Below, in pieces: positions 21,811 through 29,190 of a DNA stretch of 31,463 nt. Each line of letters opens with the position of its first letter. The first letter of the stretch is position 1. A program made the position numbers and the translations under genes. Below the pieces are notes generated by a model. The model saw nothing but the letters and a program-made list of their open reading frames with translations. It did no database searches and was not told the origin of the DNA. The stretch comes from a virus. The DNA lies in the IMG/VR virus record IMGVR_UViG_3300010299_001894, positions 1-31,463 of that record. The stretch is one strand, 5' to 3'.

Positions 21811-24018
21811 ATGCAAGTAATAGAATCCAAATCAATCCTAGCCAAATGTTTGGCTACCGAGAACTTGACAGTAGAGCATCAGAAGGTGCCTACTGCCATG
21901 TTCGATCTTAAAGAGCGTAAACTGATCCTCCCCATGTGGAAGGAGATGTCCCCTGCACTGTATGACTTGCTTATTGGACACGAAGTAGGACACGCTCTAG
22001 AAACTCCCGAAGAAGGCTGGCATGATAATGTTAAGGCCAATCCTCGAATTAAATCTTACCTTAATGTATTGGAAGACGCTCGTCAAGAACGTATAACAAA
22101 GCAACGCTACCCTGGCCTCGTCAAGAGTTTTTATGCCGGGTACCGAGAATTATTTGAGAAAGATTTCTTTGGTATTAAAGGTGTTGACCTTAACACCCTC
22201 CCCCTTATTGATCGTATCAACCTACACTTTAAGGTTGGTAGCTTCCTAAACATTCAGTTTACACCAGAAGAACAGCTCCTTGTTAACAAGGTATATGATC
22301 TCAAGACTTGGGACGATGTAGTCGCCCTTGGCGAAGAACTTTTTGCTCACGGCCAAAAAGAAGCAGAAGAAATGGCCGAGGCTTTGGGCTACACTCCACA
22401 GCAGTCAGAAGATGACGAAGATATGGATATGGACTTTGAATTTGGTGAGTCCATGTCTTCAGAAGGTTACGAAACACCTGAAGAAGAAACAGAAGAACAA
22501 GAAGGCCAAGCTCCAGTTTCCAACGGTGACGGAGAGTTGGACGAAGAACAAGAACAAGATGACGGCGAGCCGCAAGGTGGCGAGGGCGACATTTCCGAAC
22601 AGATTAAAGATTGGTTGGACAACGAAGGTGCCCACTCAATTACAGACGAAGCATTTCGTGAAAACGAAGACAAGCTTCTCAGTGATGATGGAAAAGTTAA
22701 TCGTTACTTTGACATTCCCCGACTTCCGAACTGGAAGGACCTTATTGTTCCTGCCAAAGAAATGTACTCCGGTATTGATAACTCCTTTAGTTACTACATT
22801 CGTAGCTTAGAAGGACATTCATTAGAGCCGCTAGCTAATCGACTTGTTGGTGAATTTATTCGAGACAACCGCTCTACTATCAACCAGATGGCTCAGCAGT
22901 TTGAAATGAAGCGTAAGGCTCAGGTACTTAACAAGGCAAAGGTATCCAAGACTGGCGACTTGAACGAAAACAAGCTGTGGGCATACAAATTGACAGAGGA
23001 CTTGTTTAAGCAGTCCATGATGATTCCAGAAGGCAAGAACCATGGCATGCTACTTTATTTAGACATGTCAGGTAGCATGTTCCGTAACATGCCTGGCACT
23101 ATTGACCAGCTCATTACGTTGATGATGTTCTGCCGTAAGGTAAACATTCCTTTTGAAGTGTATGGCTTTACTTCAGGTGGTTACGATAACATATTGCGCA
23201 AAGGCAAGATGAACGAAATGTGGATATCAGATATTTCCTTCCGTCATTTAGGTTCGTCATTGTTTAGCAAGCGTCAAATGAACGAGGTTTACAAGCACTT
23301 GTTGATGTTTAAGTACTCTATTGAGGCTCGTTACACTCGAGGCGCGACTGGCGACTATGTAGAAGTCAAGAATAAGAACTACACTTTGAACGGTACACCT
23401 TTAAACAATAGCGTACCGTTTGCTATTGAAGTTGCTCGAAAGTTTCGTAAGGATAATAATGTAGAGATTGTAAACAGTATCTTCCTTACCGATGGCGGTG
23501 CTACTGATCATGTTGAATCAGTAGTAAATGAGGAACAAGAGTATCCACGTCCTACTAAGACTTACGGGCGCGAGGAACGTGCTGTATACCGTCAAGGCAA
23601 CGTGTCGGTAACTGCGCCAAGCAACATTTACTGCTACAGTGGCACAAAAGATGCCATGGCTATGATTGAACTTTACAAGCAGATTGTTGGTGGTAATGTT
23701 ATTAACTACTTCATTGCCGATCAATGGTCAAGCCGAGCGCTCGAAAACGAAATTAGCGAGTGGAGTAACATGGGTTGGAGCGAACGCCATGAAATTATCA
23801 CCAAGCAACGTAAGACAGGCGTTATTGTTTGCACTGCCACCCAGGCATTTGACAAGCGTTTTATACTCAAGGGTGGAGCCAACCTCAAAATTGAGAACAC
23901 TTCACTAGAAGTGAAGTCCAATAGCAAAGGTGATTTGCTCCGAGGCTTCCGTAACTTTAACAAAGACAAGGTGCAGAACCGAGTGTTCCTATCCAAGTTT
24001 ATGGACATGGTTGCCTAA
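21811..24018 (+). CDS. CobT-like vWA protein with HExxH metallopeptidase-like domain
   Basis: 735 residues. N-terminal GHEVGHALE gives H57-E58-xx-H61, and NVLEDARQE supplies E88 as a likely third metal ligand, as in gluzincin-type domains. Residues about 200-270 are a very acidic low-complexity linker. The C-terminal vWA domain has the MIDAS motif LDMSGSM (about 416-422) and a FLTDGG strand. This architecture is that of CobT-like partners of MoxR/CobS ATPases; CobT with CobS and CobN inserts cobalt in aerobic B12 synthesis, but such pairs also act as general protein-remodelling systems. The ATPase partner follows at 24143. Composition is visibly more G+C-rich than the flanks. Confidence 0.85.
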   Translation: MQVIESKSILAKCLATENLTVEHQKVPTAMFDLKERKLILPMWKEMSPALYDLLIGHEVGHALETPEEGWHDNVKANPRIKSYLNVLEDARQERITKQRYPGLVKSFYAGYRELFEKDFFGIKGVDLNTLPLIDRINLHFKVGSFLNIQFTPEEQLLVNKVYDLKTWDDVVALGEELFAHGQKEAEEMAEALGYTPQQSEDDEDMDMDFEFGESMSSEGYETPEEETEEQEGQAPVSNGDGELDEEQEQDDGEPQGGEGDISEQIKDWLDNEGAHSITDEAFRENEDKLLSDDGKVNRYFDIPRLPNWKDLIVPAKEMYSGIDNSFSYYIRSLEGHSLEPLANRLVGEFIRDNRSTINQMAQQFEMKRKAQVLNKAKVSKTGDLNENKLWAYKLTEDLFKQSMMIPEGKNHGMLLYLDMSGSMFRNMPGTIDQLITLMMFCRKVNIPFEVYGFTSGGYDNILRKGKMNEMWISDISFRHLGSSLFSKRQMNEVYKHLLMFKYSIEARYTRGATGDYVEVKNKNYTLNGTPLNNSVPFAIEVARKFRKDNNVEIVNSIFLTDGGATDHVESVVNEEQEYPRPTKTYGREERAVYRQGNVSVTAPSNIYCYSGTKDAMAMIELYKQIVGGNVINYFIADQWSSRALENEISEWSNMGWSERHEIITKQRKTGVIVCTATQAFDKRFILKGGANLKIENTSLEVKSNSKGDLLRGFRNFNKDKVQNRVFLSKFMDMVA

Positions 24019-24028
24019 GTGCTTGATA

Positions 24029-24049
24029 TCAAAGGAAAAGAAACTTTGA
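24029..24049 (+). repeat. Promoter-cassette hairpin, copy C
   Basis: TCAAAG / CTTTGA arms around GAAAAGAAA, the same element as at 21714-21737, again just upstream of a TGCTTGACTTTT promoter. Confidence 0.65.
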
Positions 24050-24067
24050 AAAAAGGCAAGAAAGTGC

Positions 24068-24096
24068 TTGACTTTTGCGTAAATAGGTGCTATAAT
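24068..24096 (+). promoter_or_regulatory. Sigma70-like promoter for the CobS-like gene
   Basis: TTGACT (24068-24073), 17-bp spacer, TATAAT (24091-24096), a near copy of the promoter at 21744. Confidence 0.9.
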
Positions 24097-24142
24097 ATAC
24101 GCATAAACTGAGAAATTAACTATATAAGTGAGGATATAGATT

Positions 24143-25336
24143 ATGACTAAAACTACCCAAGTGCAAAAAGAAGAGCTCATCAACACTCTTAAAAATATTT
24201 CAGTTGATGGACGATTCCTATCGCGACAAGATATTATTGATACTGCGGCTGATTTGGGACACCCCTTCCCGCACTGGCTCTTAAAGGATCCAACAGCAAA
24301 GGTACAGCGAGGCAAGTATAGCGTCGCGATGTACCAAGGCAACGCTAATGTGGTGCCAATGACTCCTAAGCAGCCGGTGATGGTTGTAGAGTCCGAAGCT
24401 GCCAAGGTTGTAACCCAGGCTAAACTTAACGTGGATATTGAAAACCTAATTCCTGCCAAAGACGATACTTTTGTACCCTTTGGCTTTTACCGAGACTTGA
24501 AGAAGGTACTTCAGTCCGGTATGTTTTATCCGATTTTTATCAGTGGTTTGTCCGGTAACGGTAAGACTACAATGGTAGAACAGGTATGTGCGAACCTCAA
24601 CCGAGAGGCTATTCGTGTAAACATTAGTATTGAGACCGATGAGGACGATTTGATCGGTGGCAATACCCTAGTTGACGGTAACGTCGTGTATCGAGAAGGA
24701 CCGGTCCTCACCGCCATGAAACGTGGCGCGGTTCTCATTCTTGATGAAGTAGACCGCGGGTCCAACAAGTTGATGTGTCTCCAGGCCATCCTTGAAGGCA
24801 AAGCGTACTTCAACAAGAAAACAGGCGAAACCGTTACTCCTGCTCCCGGCTTTACAGTGGTTGCCACTGCTAATACAAAGGGCCGAGGATCAGATGATGG
24901 CAAGTTCATTAGCGCTCAGCTACTGGACGAGGCATTCCTGGAGCGATTCGCCGTTACGGTGGAGCAGGAGTATCCTACAGCAGCCACTGAGAAGAAGATC
25001 ATTCTTAACAAGATGGCTAAGGCAAACTGCACAGACGAAGAGTTTGCCACTAACCTTGTCACATGGTCCGAAGTCATCCGTAAGACATTTTACGAAGGCG
25101 CCATTGACGAGTTGGTTAGCACCCGCCGACTAGAACACATTGTGAATGCTTTTGCAATGTTCGGTGATAAGCTCAAGGCTATTGAGCTCTGTGTTAACCG
25201 TTTTGATACCGACACTAAACAAGCATTCATTGACTTGTATAGTAAGGTAGACGCTGGAGTTGACCTCACCAACAACAGCGTCAACGACGAGTTCAGTGAA
25301 GATGAGGAAGAAGGATTTGATGACTCCTCTTTCTAA
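24143..25336 (+). CDS. cobS: CobS/MoxR-like AAA+ ATPase
   Basis: 397 residues. Walker A GLSGNGKTT (135-143), the CobS/MoxR-type GGNTLVDGN...REGPVLTAM stretch, Walker B LILDEVDR (198-205), sensor 1 ATANTKGRG and an ERF arginine-finger region. CobS homologues are frequent in marine T4-like phages, where they are usually annotated as a cobalt-chelatase subunit. Here the vWA partner is adjacent, so a two-component ATPase/vWA machine is likely; a cobalamin role is unproven. G+C content is high (33 of 60 bases in 24901-24960 versus 17 of 60 in 26041-26100). Confidence 0.9.
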   Translation: MTKTTQVQKEELINTLKNISVDGRFLSRQDIIDTAADLGHPFPHWLLKDPTAKVQRGKYSVAMYQGNANVVPMTPKQPVMVVESEAAKVVTQAKLNVDIENLIPAKDDTFVPFGFYRDLKKVLQSGMFYPIFISGLSGNGKTTMVEQVCANLNREAIRVNISIETDEDDLIGGNTLVDGNVVYREGPVLTAMKRGAVLILDEVDRGSNKLMCLQAILEGKAYFNKKTGETVTPAPGFTVVATANTKGRGSDDGKFISAQLLDEAFLERFAVTVEQEYPTAATEKKIILNKMAKANCTDEEFATNLVTWSEVIRKTFYEGAIDELVSTRRLEHIVNAFAMFGDKLKAIELCVNRFDTDTKQAFIDLYSKVDAGVDLTNNSVNDEFSEDEEEGFDDSSF

Positions 25337-25856
25337 TTACATACTTTACCTGGACGGCGAGCTCGGCGCAAAGGATTGCGCCGAGTTCGTTTCTTTCTGT
25401 GAGGCAGAGGAACAACAGAAACGTAAAATTGAATTTAAAAAGGCTGAGTGGTATGAAGTAACGGAGGGAGCTTTAACAACACTCGCGAAAAAAGAATTTG
25501 TTAGGGCATTTGGAGACTATTGTGCCCTAGTACCAGATAATGTTATTGAAGTATTAAAGCCCCAAGACTGTGAAATAGAATCCTGTGTCATAAAAAAGGT
25601 GGGTGATGAAGGACAAGAATTGTTTTATGATAACTTTGGAGCCTCACGAAGAAGGCTCGTTATCATGATACATCTAAACACTGTAGAAGATGGAGGCGTA
25701 CAGTTTCCACAAGCAGGCGTTCAAGCATGTCAAGTACAAGGTAAAATTACAGTAGCGCCTTGTACATGGCAGTATGCTTACAGAGTAAACGCAAGCAAAC
25801 AGACTCAATATGTTCTTTATTGTTATATTAGGATTAAAAATGAAAAAGCAATATAA
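25320..25856 (+). CDS. 2OG-Fe(II) oxygenase-fold protein with degenerate active site
   Basis: 178 residues from ATG 25320 (17-nt overlap with cobS; an in-frame start at 25260 would overlap by 77 nt). The C-terminal half follows the prolyl-4-hydroxylase-like pattern: RRRLVIMIHLNTVEDGGVQF (the YLND-x-EGG-x-x-FP block), PQ, GKITVAPCTWQYAYRV and QYVLYCYIRI. But the iron ligands appear lost: YD (103-104) stands where HxD is expected and AY (153-154) where the distal His falls. It may be a non-catalytic or altered member. The usual role in T4-like phages is unknown. Confidence 0.65.
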   Translation: MTPLSNYILYLDGELGAKDCAEFVSFCEAEEQQKRKIEFKKAEWYEVTEGALTTLAKKEFVRAFGDYCALVPDNVIEVLKPQDCEIESCVIKKVGDEGQELFYDNFGASRRRLVIMIHLNTVEDGGVQFPQAGVQACQVQGKITVAPCTWQYAYRVNASKQTQYVLYCYIRIKNEKAI

Positions 25857-26112
25857 ATTTAACGAAGAAGCACTCATTAAGGAATTAAAAGAGTATGTAG
25901 ACTCTACATACGAACAGCACTATAGTAAGAGTAAGTTCCAATCCTCAGAGTTTATTATGGACTGTGGACACGGAATGGGATTCTTTCTTGGAAATGTTCT
26001 AAAGTATGCACAAAGGTATGGTAAAAAAGACGGTTACAATAGAAAAGACCTCTTTAAAATTTTACATTATGCACTTTTAGCACTAAATGAACATGACGAA
26101 AATTATAAATAG
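25840..26112 (+). CDS. DUF3310-like protein, 90 aa
   Basis: Start ATG 25840 overlaps the previous gene by 17 nt. HGMGFFLGNVLKYAQRYGKK followed by DLFKILHYALLAL fits the FF-x-GN-x-x-KY-x-x-RYGKK ... DL-x-K-x-x-HY pattern of DUF3310, a small helical family common in phages, of unknown function. The stop overlaps a late promoter box. Confidence 0.8.
   Translation: MKKQYKFNEEALIKELKEYVDSTYEQHYSKSKFQSSEFIMDCGHGMGFFLGNVLKYAQRYGKKDGYNRKDLFKILHYALLALNEHDENYK
26104..26111 (+). promoter_or_regulatory. T4-type late promoter (TATAAATA)
   Basis: Exact late box at the DUF3310-like stop codon; predicted start near 26117, ahead of the TAGGAG site for the gene at 26147. Confidence 0.85.
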
Positions 26113-26146
26113 TGGAACACTTTACCCATTTAGGAGATAAAAAATA

Positions 26147-26479
26147 ATGGCACACGAAGTTATCATTAAATACGTTCGGCCTTCGGTTGATGTTGAAGTT
26201 CCTACTGCTGATCAAACTCAGGCACAGGAAGAGTGGGACACCTCTCGAAGACTTGCTCTTATTGACAATAATATTTCAGTAACTTATAGCATTAGCGAAG
26301 ATGGTCTAACCATGGAAGCAATTTTTAATGCTCTATCTGAAGCAGATTGGAATAACTATATGACTGCGATGCAGGCAGATGGCGGATTTAATATTATTGA
26401 AGACTTAAAGACACGTTGCACAGAAGCTGGCATTACTATGTCATATATTGTTAACGGCTCTGAAGTTGTTTCAGTTTAA
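26147..26479 (+). CDS. Unknown late protein, 110 aa
   Basis: ATG with TAGGAGA upstream, under its own late promoter and followed by the gp45 promoter, so it is a single-gene late unit. Begins with a HEVIIKYVRPSVDVEVP strand and has a central SEADWNNYMTAM helix. Acidic, no Cys cluster or signal peptide. Late class suggests a virion or assembly protein; not recognised. Confidence 0.82.
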   Translation: MAHEVIIKYVRPSVDVEVPTADQTQAQEEWDTSRRLALIDNNISVTYSISEDGLTMEAIFNALSEADWNNYMTAMQADGGFNIIEDLKTRCTEAGITMSYIVNGSEVVSV

Positions 26480-26491
26480 TTAAAAAAACAC

Positions 26492-26519
26492 TTGACTTTT
26501 GAAATGAAGTCTGTATAAT
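26492..26519 (+). promoter_or_regulatory. Sigma70-like promoter for gp45
   Basis: TTGACT (26492-26497), 16-bp spacer, TATAAT (26514-26519), belonging to the TTGACTTTT group of 21260/21744/24068. Confidence 0.9.
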
Positions 26520-26529
26520 ATACAGACTT
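26507..26529. promoter_or_regulatory. 10-bp perfect palindrome over the gp45 -10 element
   Basis: Arms AAGTCTGTAT (26507-26516) and ATACAGACTT (26520-26529) around AAT. It covers the whole -10 and the expected start site. Because transcription begins near 26526, only a few bases of the right arm reach the RNA, so this is a DNA-level site: an operator candidate. Confidence 0.6.
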
Positions 26530-26546
26530 AATACTTGGAGTATATT

Positions 26547-27209
26547 ATGAAAATTAGCAAAAACACCCTCGAAGTTCTGAAGAACTTCGCTACTATCAAT
26601 TCCAATATCCTTGTACGGCAAGGAAATGTTCTTTCCACTATTAGTACTGGTAAGAACATCTTTGCCCGCGCAACGGTAGAAGATAGTTTTGATAAAGAAT
26701 TTGCAATCTATGATCTAAATAGTTTGCTAGCACTTCTAACTCTAATGGAAGATACTGAAGTACAATTTGGAGACGAGTCTCTAACTGTTACTAAAGGCTC
26801 TAGTGAGTTTGAATATTTTTATGCTGATCCTGGCATTATTGTTTCCGCTCCTGACAAGACTATTGAGGTAGATAATTTTTATACCTTTGATTTGTCTTCT
26901 GAGGACTTGAATACAATTATGAAGGCAGCGGCTATTACAGGAGCACCTATGTTCAGTGTAGTAGCTAAAGACGGTAAGGTAGTACTTACTGTAGGAGATC
27001 CGAGTACACCTAAGAGTAACAGCTTTAAGCAAGTTATTGGTGATACGGATCTAACGTTTGATTGTCGTTTGTCAATTGAAAATCTAAAGGTAGTACCTGG
27101 CAGTTATTCTGTTACACTATCTACTAAGAAGTTTATGTTCTTCCAGAACAAGAAAAACGATCTTAAGTATTGGTTGGCACTCGAACGTTCATCAGAAATT
27201 GGAGGTTAA
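26547..27209 (+). CDS. 45: gp45 sliding clamp
   Basis: 220 residues (T4 gp45 is 228) from ATG 26547 after TTGGAG. The N-terminus (KISKNTLEVLKNFATINSN) is that of the T4-type clamp, which forms a trimeric ring holding the polymerase on DNA and, in T4, also activates late transcription with gp55 and gp33. The TKKFMFFQNKKNDLKYWLAL end matches the clamp C-terminal strand. It stands 2 kb from its loader gp44, with unrelated genes between. Confidence 0.94.
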   Translation: MKISKNTLEVLKNFATINSNILVRQGNVLSTISTGKNIFARATVEDSFDKEFAIYDLNSLLALLTLMEDTEVQFGDESLTVTKGSSEFEYFYADPGIIVSAPDKTIEVDNFYTFDLSSEDLNTIMKAAAITGAPMFSVVAKDGKVVLTVGDPSTPKSNSFKQVIGDTDLTFDCRLSIENLKVVPGSYSVTLSTKKFMFFQNKKNDLKYWLALERSSEIGG

Positions 27210-27210
27210 T

Positions 27211-27384
27211 ATGGATGATGGAAAATTAAGCTTTAATCTAAGACAAGTTGGTAACGGTTTGGTTTTAGAAGTATGCAAAAATGGTGACTGTGTTGAGTTT
27301 ATTTTTAACAGGCACGGTAAAGCCCTTTCTGTAATGAGACAAATCTTTAATGGAGATTTAGATCCTTTTGCAGACGCAGAGTAA
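27211..27384 (+). CDS. Small unknown protein, 57 aa
   Basis: ATG at 27211 with GGAGG 8 nt upstream, one base after the gp45 stop, so co-transcribed. Contains a strand-rich KLSFNLRQVGNGLVLEVC and EFIFNRHGKALSVMRQIF helix. Not recognised. The position after the clamp gene suggests a replication accessory but nothing in the sequence proves it. Confidence 0.72.
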   Translation: MDDGKLSFNLRQVGNGLVLEVCKNGDCVEFIFNRHGKALSVMRQIFNGDLDPFADAE

Positions 27385-28006
27385 TATAATTGTAAGCAGT
27401 CCCCTCATTGGTGTACCTTTGGGGGGTTGTTGGATAAATGAAGAGCGCAAACAATTTTGGATTAATATTCCAAAAAACGCATCTCAATTTGCAATTAGAA
27501 CATTAAGAAAAAAAGAAGATTGGTGGGCTACAAACGAACATGGATGGATGGATAAATCCATGTCAGAAATAGTTACGCATTTCTCTCAAGAAAAAGGATT
27601 TACTGGTATAGTTATACTCAGGGAACCTTGGGAGAGATGGAAGTCTGCTACAGTACACAATTGGACAAGACAGTCAAGTGATATTATGTCATTACAAAAT
27701 TTTGTATTGTATTATAAAAATCAAGCAACACTCTTTGAACAAGATGAGCATACAAATAAACAAGTATCCTTTTTAGCTGGTCTAGATAAGAGCAATGCTA
27801 TCTTTTTTAACCTAGATAGTCCTGACTTTGGAAAAAAGTGGACTAAATATTTAGGATTGCGTCCTCACAAACCAACTAATGCCGTTAGCGTTCAAGCACA
27901 GCATGCAAAAGATTGGTTGGAGTATAGAAAAACTGACGTATGGGACAAATTAAGAATTTTTTATAGAGAAGATGTAAGTTTATATAATGAGGTGACTTAT
28001 GAATAA
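27368..28006 (+). CDS. Sulfotransferase family protein
   Basis: 212 residues. PAPS-binding signatures of the sulfotransferase-2 type: FWINIPKNASQFA (30-42; 5'-phosphosulfate loop IPKNAS) and VILREPWERWKSA (82-94; 3'-phosphate loop), plus the common FYREDVSLYNEV ending. Would move sulfate from PAPS to an unknown acceptor such as a glycan. TTG at 27368 is the only upstream start in frame and has GGAG about 10 nt before it, so the exact start is uncertain. Overlaps the previous gene by 17 nt. Confidence 0.82.
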   Translation: MQTQSNIIVSSPLIGVPLGGCWINEERKQFWINIPKNASQFAIRTLRKKEDWWATNEHGWMDKSMSEIVTHFSQEKGFTGIVILREPWERWKSATVHNWTRQSSDIMSLQNFVLYYKNQATLFEQDEHTNKQVSFLAGLDKSNAIFFNLDSPDFGKKWTKYLGLRPHKPTNAVSVQAQHAKDWLEYRKTDVWDKLRIFYREDVSLYNEVTYE

Positions 28007-28577
28007 AATTGAAGGTACAAATATTCCTTTTTTAGAATTTCCAACTCGTATTAGAGAAGGAGAAGAAATGGTATGGCGAAATAACACTACTGAAGAACTC
28101 TTCGGAGGAAAACGTGTTGTTCTTTTTGCTTTGCCAGGTGCGTTTACGCCGACATGTTCAACATATCAGCTACCAGGATATGATGATCTTTACAGTGATT
28201 TTATTAGCACTGGCATTGATGAAGTCTACTGCTTGTCAGTAAACGATACCTTTGTAATGAATGCTTGGGCGAAGGACCTTGGAATTAAAAATGTAAAAAT
28301 GATTCCAGATGGCTCAGCACAATTTACGCATGCCATGGGTATGCTTGTAGCTAAAGATAACTTAGGCTTTGGCATTCGCTCATGGAGATACGCTGCCGTT
28401 ATCGATAACATGCAAGTAGAAAAAGTATTTGAGGAAGAAGGAAAGGCTTCTAATGTTGAAGGCGATCCTTATGAGGTGTCTAAACCTGAAGTAGTACTAG
28501 AGTACTGCAAAGGAGGACGTCATATTAATCTCAATCTATCAGACTCTACTGATGTTAAAGAAAAGTTTGGTGGCTAA
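27999..28577 (+). CDS. Peroxiredoxin (Prx5-like)
   Basis: 192 residues with the peroxidatic motif PGAFTPTCS (46-54; C53, T50 and P46 conserved) and DLYSDFISTGIDEVYCLSVND, the thioredoxin-fold core of Prx5/AhpE-like enzymes. Further Cys at 78 and about 170 could resolve the disulfide. Reduces hydrogen or organic peroxides; the phage glutaredoxin at 17485 is a possible electron donor. ATG overlaps the sulfotransferase stop. Confidence 0.92.
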   Translation: MNKIEGTNIPFLEFPTRIREGEEMVWRNNTTEELFGGKRVVLFALPGAFTPTCSTYQLPGYDDLYSDFISTGIDEVYCLSVNDTFVMNAWAKDLGIKNVKMIPDGSAQFTHAMGMLVAKDNLGFGIRSWRYAAVIDNMQVEKVFEEEGKASNVEGDPYEVSKPEVVLEYCKGGRHINLNLSDSTDVKEKFGG

Positions 28578-29187
28578 AACAATACATGCTTTTGGAGATA
28601 GTTTTACTACTGGTTTAAACAAACCTCCAAGAGCAGAAAGATGTTATGTAAAATCCTACATAGATTGGATTGCCGATTACAATAAATGTCGACTTGTAAA
28701 CCATGCAAAAGACGGTAACTGCAATCCTTCAATAGCATATGACGTCATGTCTCGTCGGTACCTCACTACCGATAAGGTAGTTATATGCTGGTCAGGACTG
28801 TTGCGCCCTTGGACTTGGGACAATGGTTTTGTTTCGCCTCCCGGGAATGCCAAAAGTGATCCCGAGGAGGCTCTTTTTATGTCTGAAATTTGTATGAGAG
28901 CTTGTGAAGACTACTTGACAAAACAAGGAGTAGACTATATAATGACTGCAGCTTTTGTTACACCGTATTATGTCAGACGTGAAAACTGGAACTGGATTGA
29001 GAACCGATCAAAAGGTAACACACTGTTAGATATTTGCAATGGTTCTTGGCTAGTTGGTGATTATAAAGATCCCGATTTCAATCATGTTGATACGGAACAA
29101 AATGAAAATTTGGAATTTTGTTTGCATCCAAATGAACGTGGACACAAACTAATTGCGGATACTTTAAACAAATATATTATGGAGTAA
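28552..29187 (+). CDS. SGNH/GDSL-type hydrolase
   Basis: 211 residues. HAFGDSFTTG (12-21) is block I with the nucleophilic Ser17; the C-terminal LHPNERGHKLIADTL carries the catalytic His block, but the Asp three residues before that His is Phe (FCLH), so the triad may be a dyad or use the nearby Glu. Family acts on esters of glycans, lipids or acetyl groups. Overlaps peroxiredoxin by 26 nt. Contains a perfect promoter at 28915. Confidence 0.82.
   Translation: MLKKSLVAKTIHAFGDSFTTGLNKPPRAERCYVKSYIDWIADYNKCRLVNHAKDGNCNPSIAYDVMSRRYLTTDKVVICWSGLLRPWTWDNGFVSPPGNAKSDPEEALFMSEICMRACEDYLTKQGVDYIMTAAFVTPYYVRRENWNWIENRSKGNTLLDICNGSWLVGDYKDPDFNHVDTEQNENLEFCLHPNERGHKLIADTLNKYIME
28915..28943 (+). promoter_or_regulatory. 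Consensus sigma70 promoter inside the SGNH gene, upstream of gp44
   Basis: TTGACA (28915-28920), 17-bp spacer, TATAAT (28938-28943), about 250 nt before gp44. Would give the clamp loader its own transcript. Confidence 0.55.
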
Positions 29188-29190
29188 ATT

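Noticed and set aside
21327-21845. 172-codon - strand open frame over the His-rich gene
   Set aside because: Produced by the repetitive His/Tyr/Asn codons on the other strand; no start signal and it crosses the cobT promoter.
22328-22810. 160-codon open frame within the CobT-like gene, and other long frames at 955, 15163, 21418 and 24792
   Set aside because: Out-of-frame shadows of clearly coding genes; composition is unnatural and there are no ribosome sites.
21811-25336. Calling the pair a functional cobalt chelatase
   Set aside because: No CobN or other B12 gene is present, and AAA/vWA pairs have many other uses; kept only as CobT/CobS-like.
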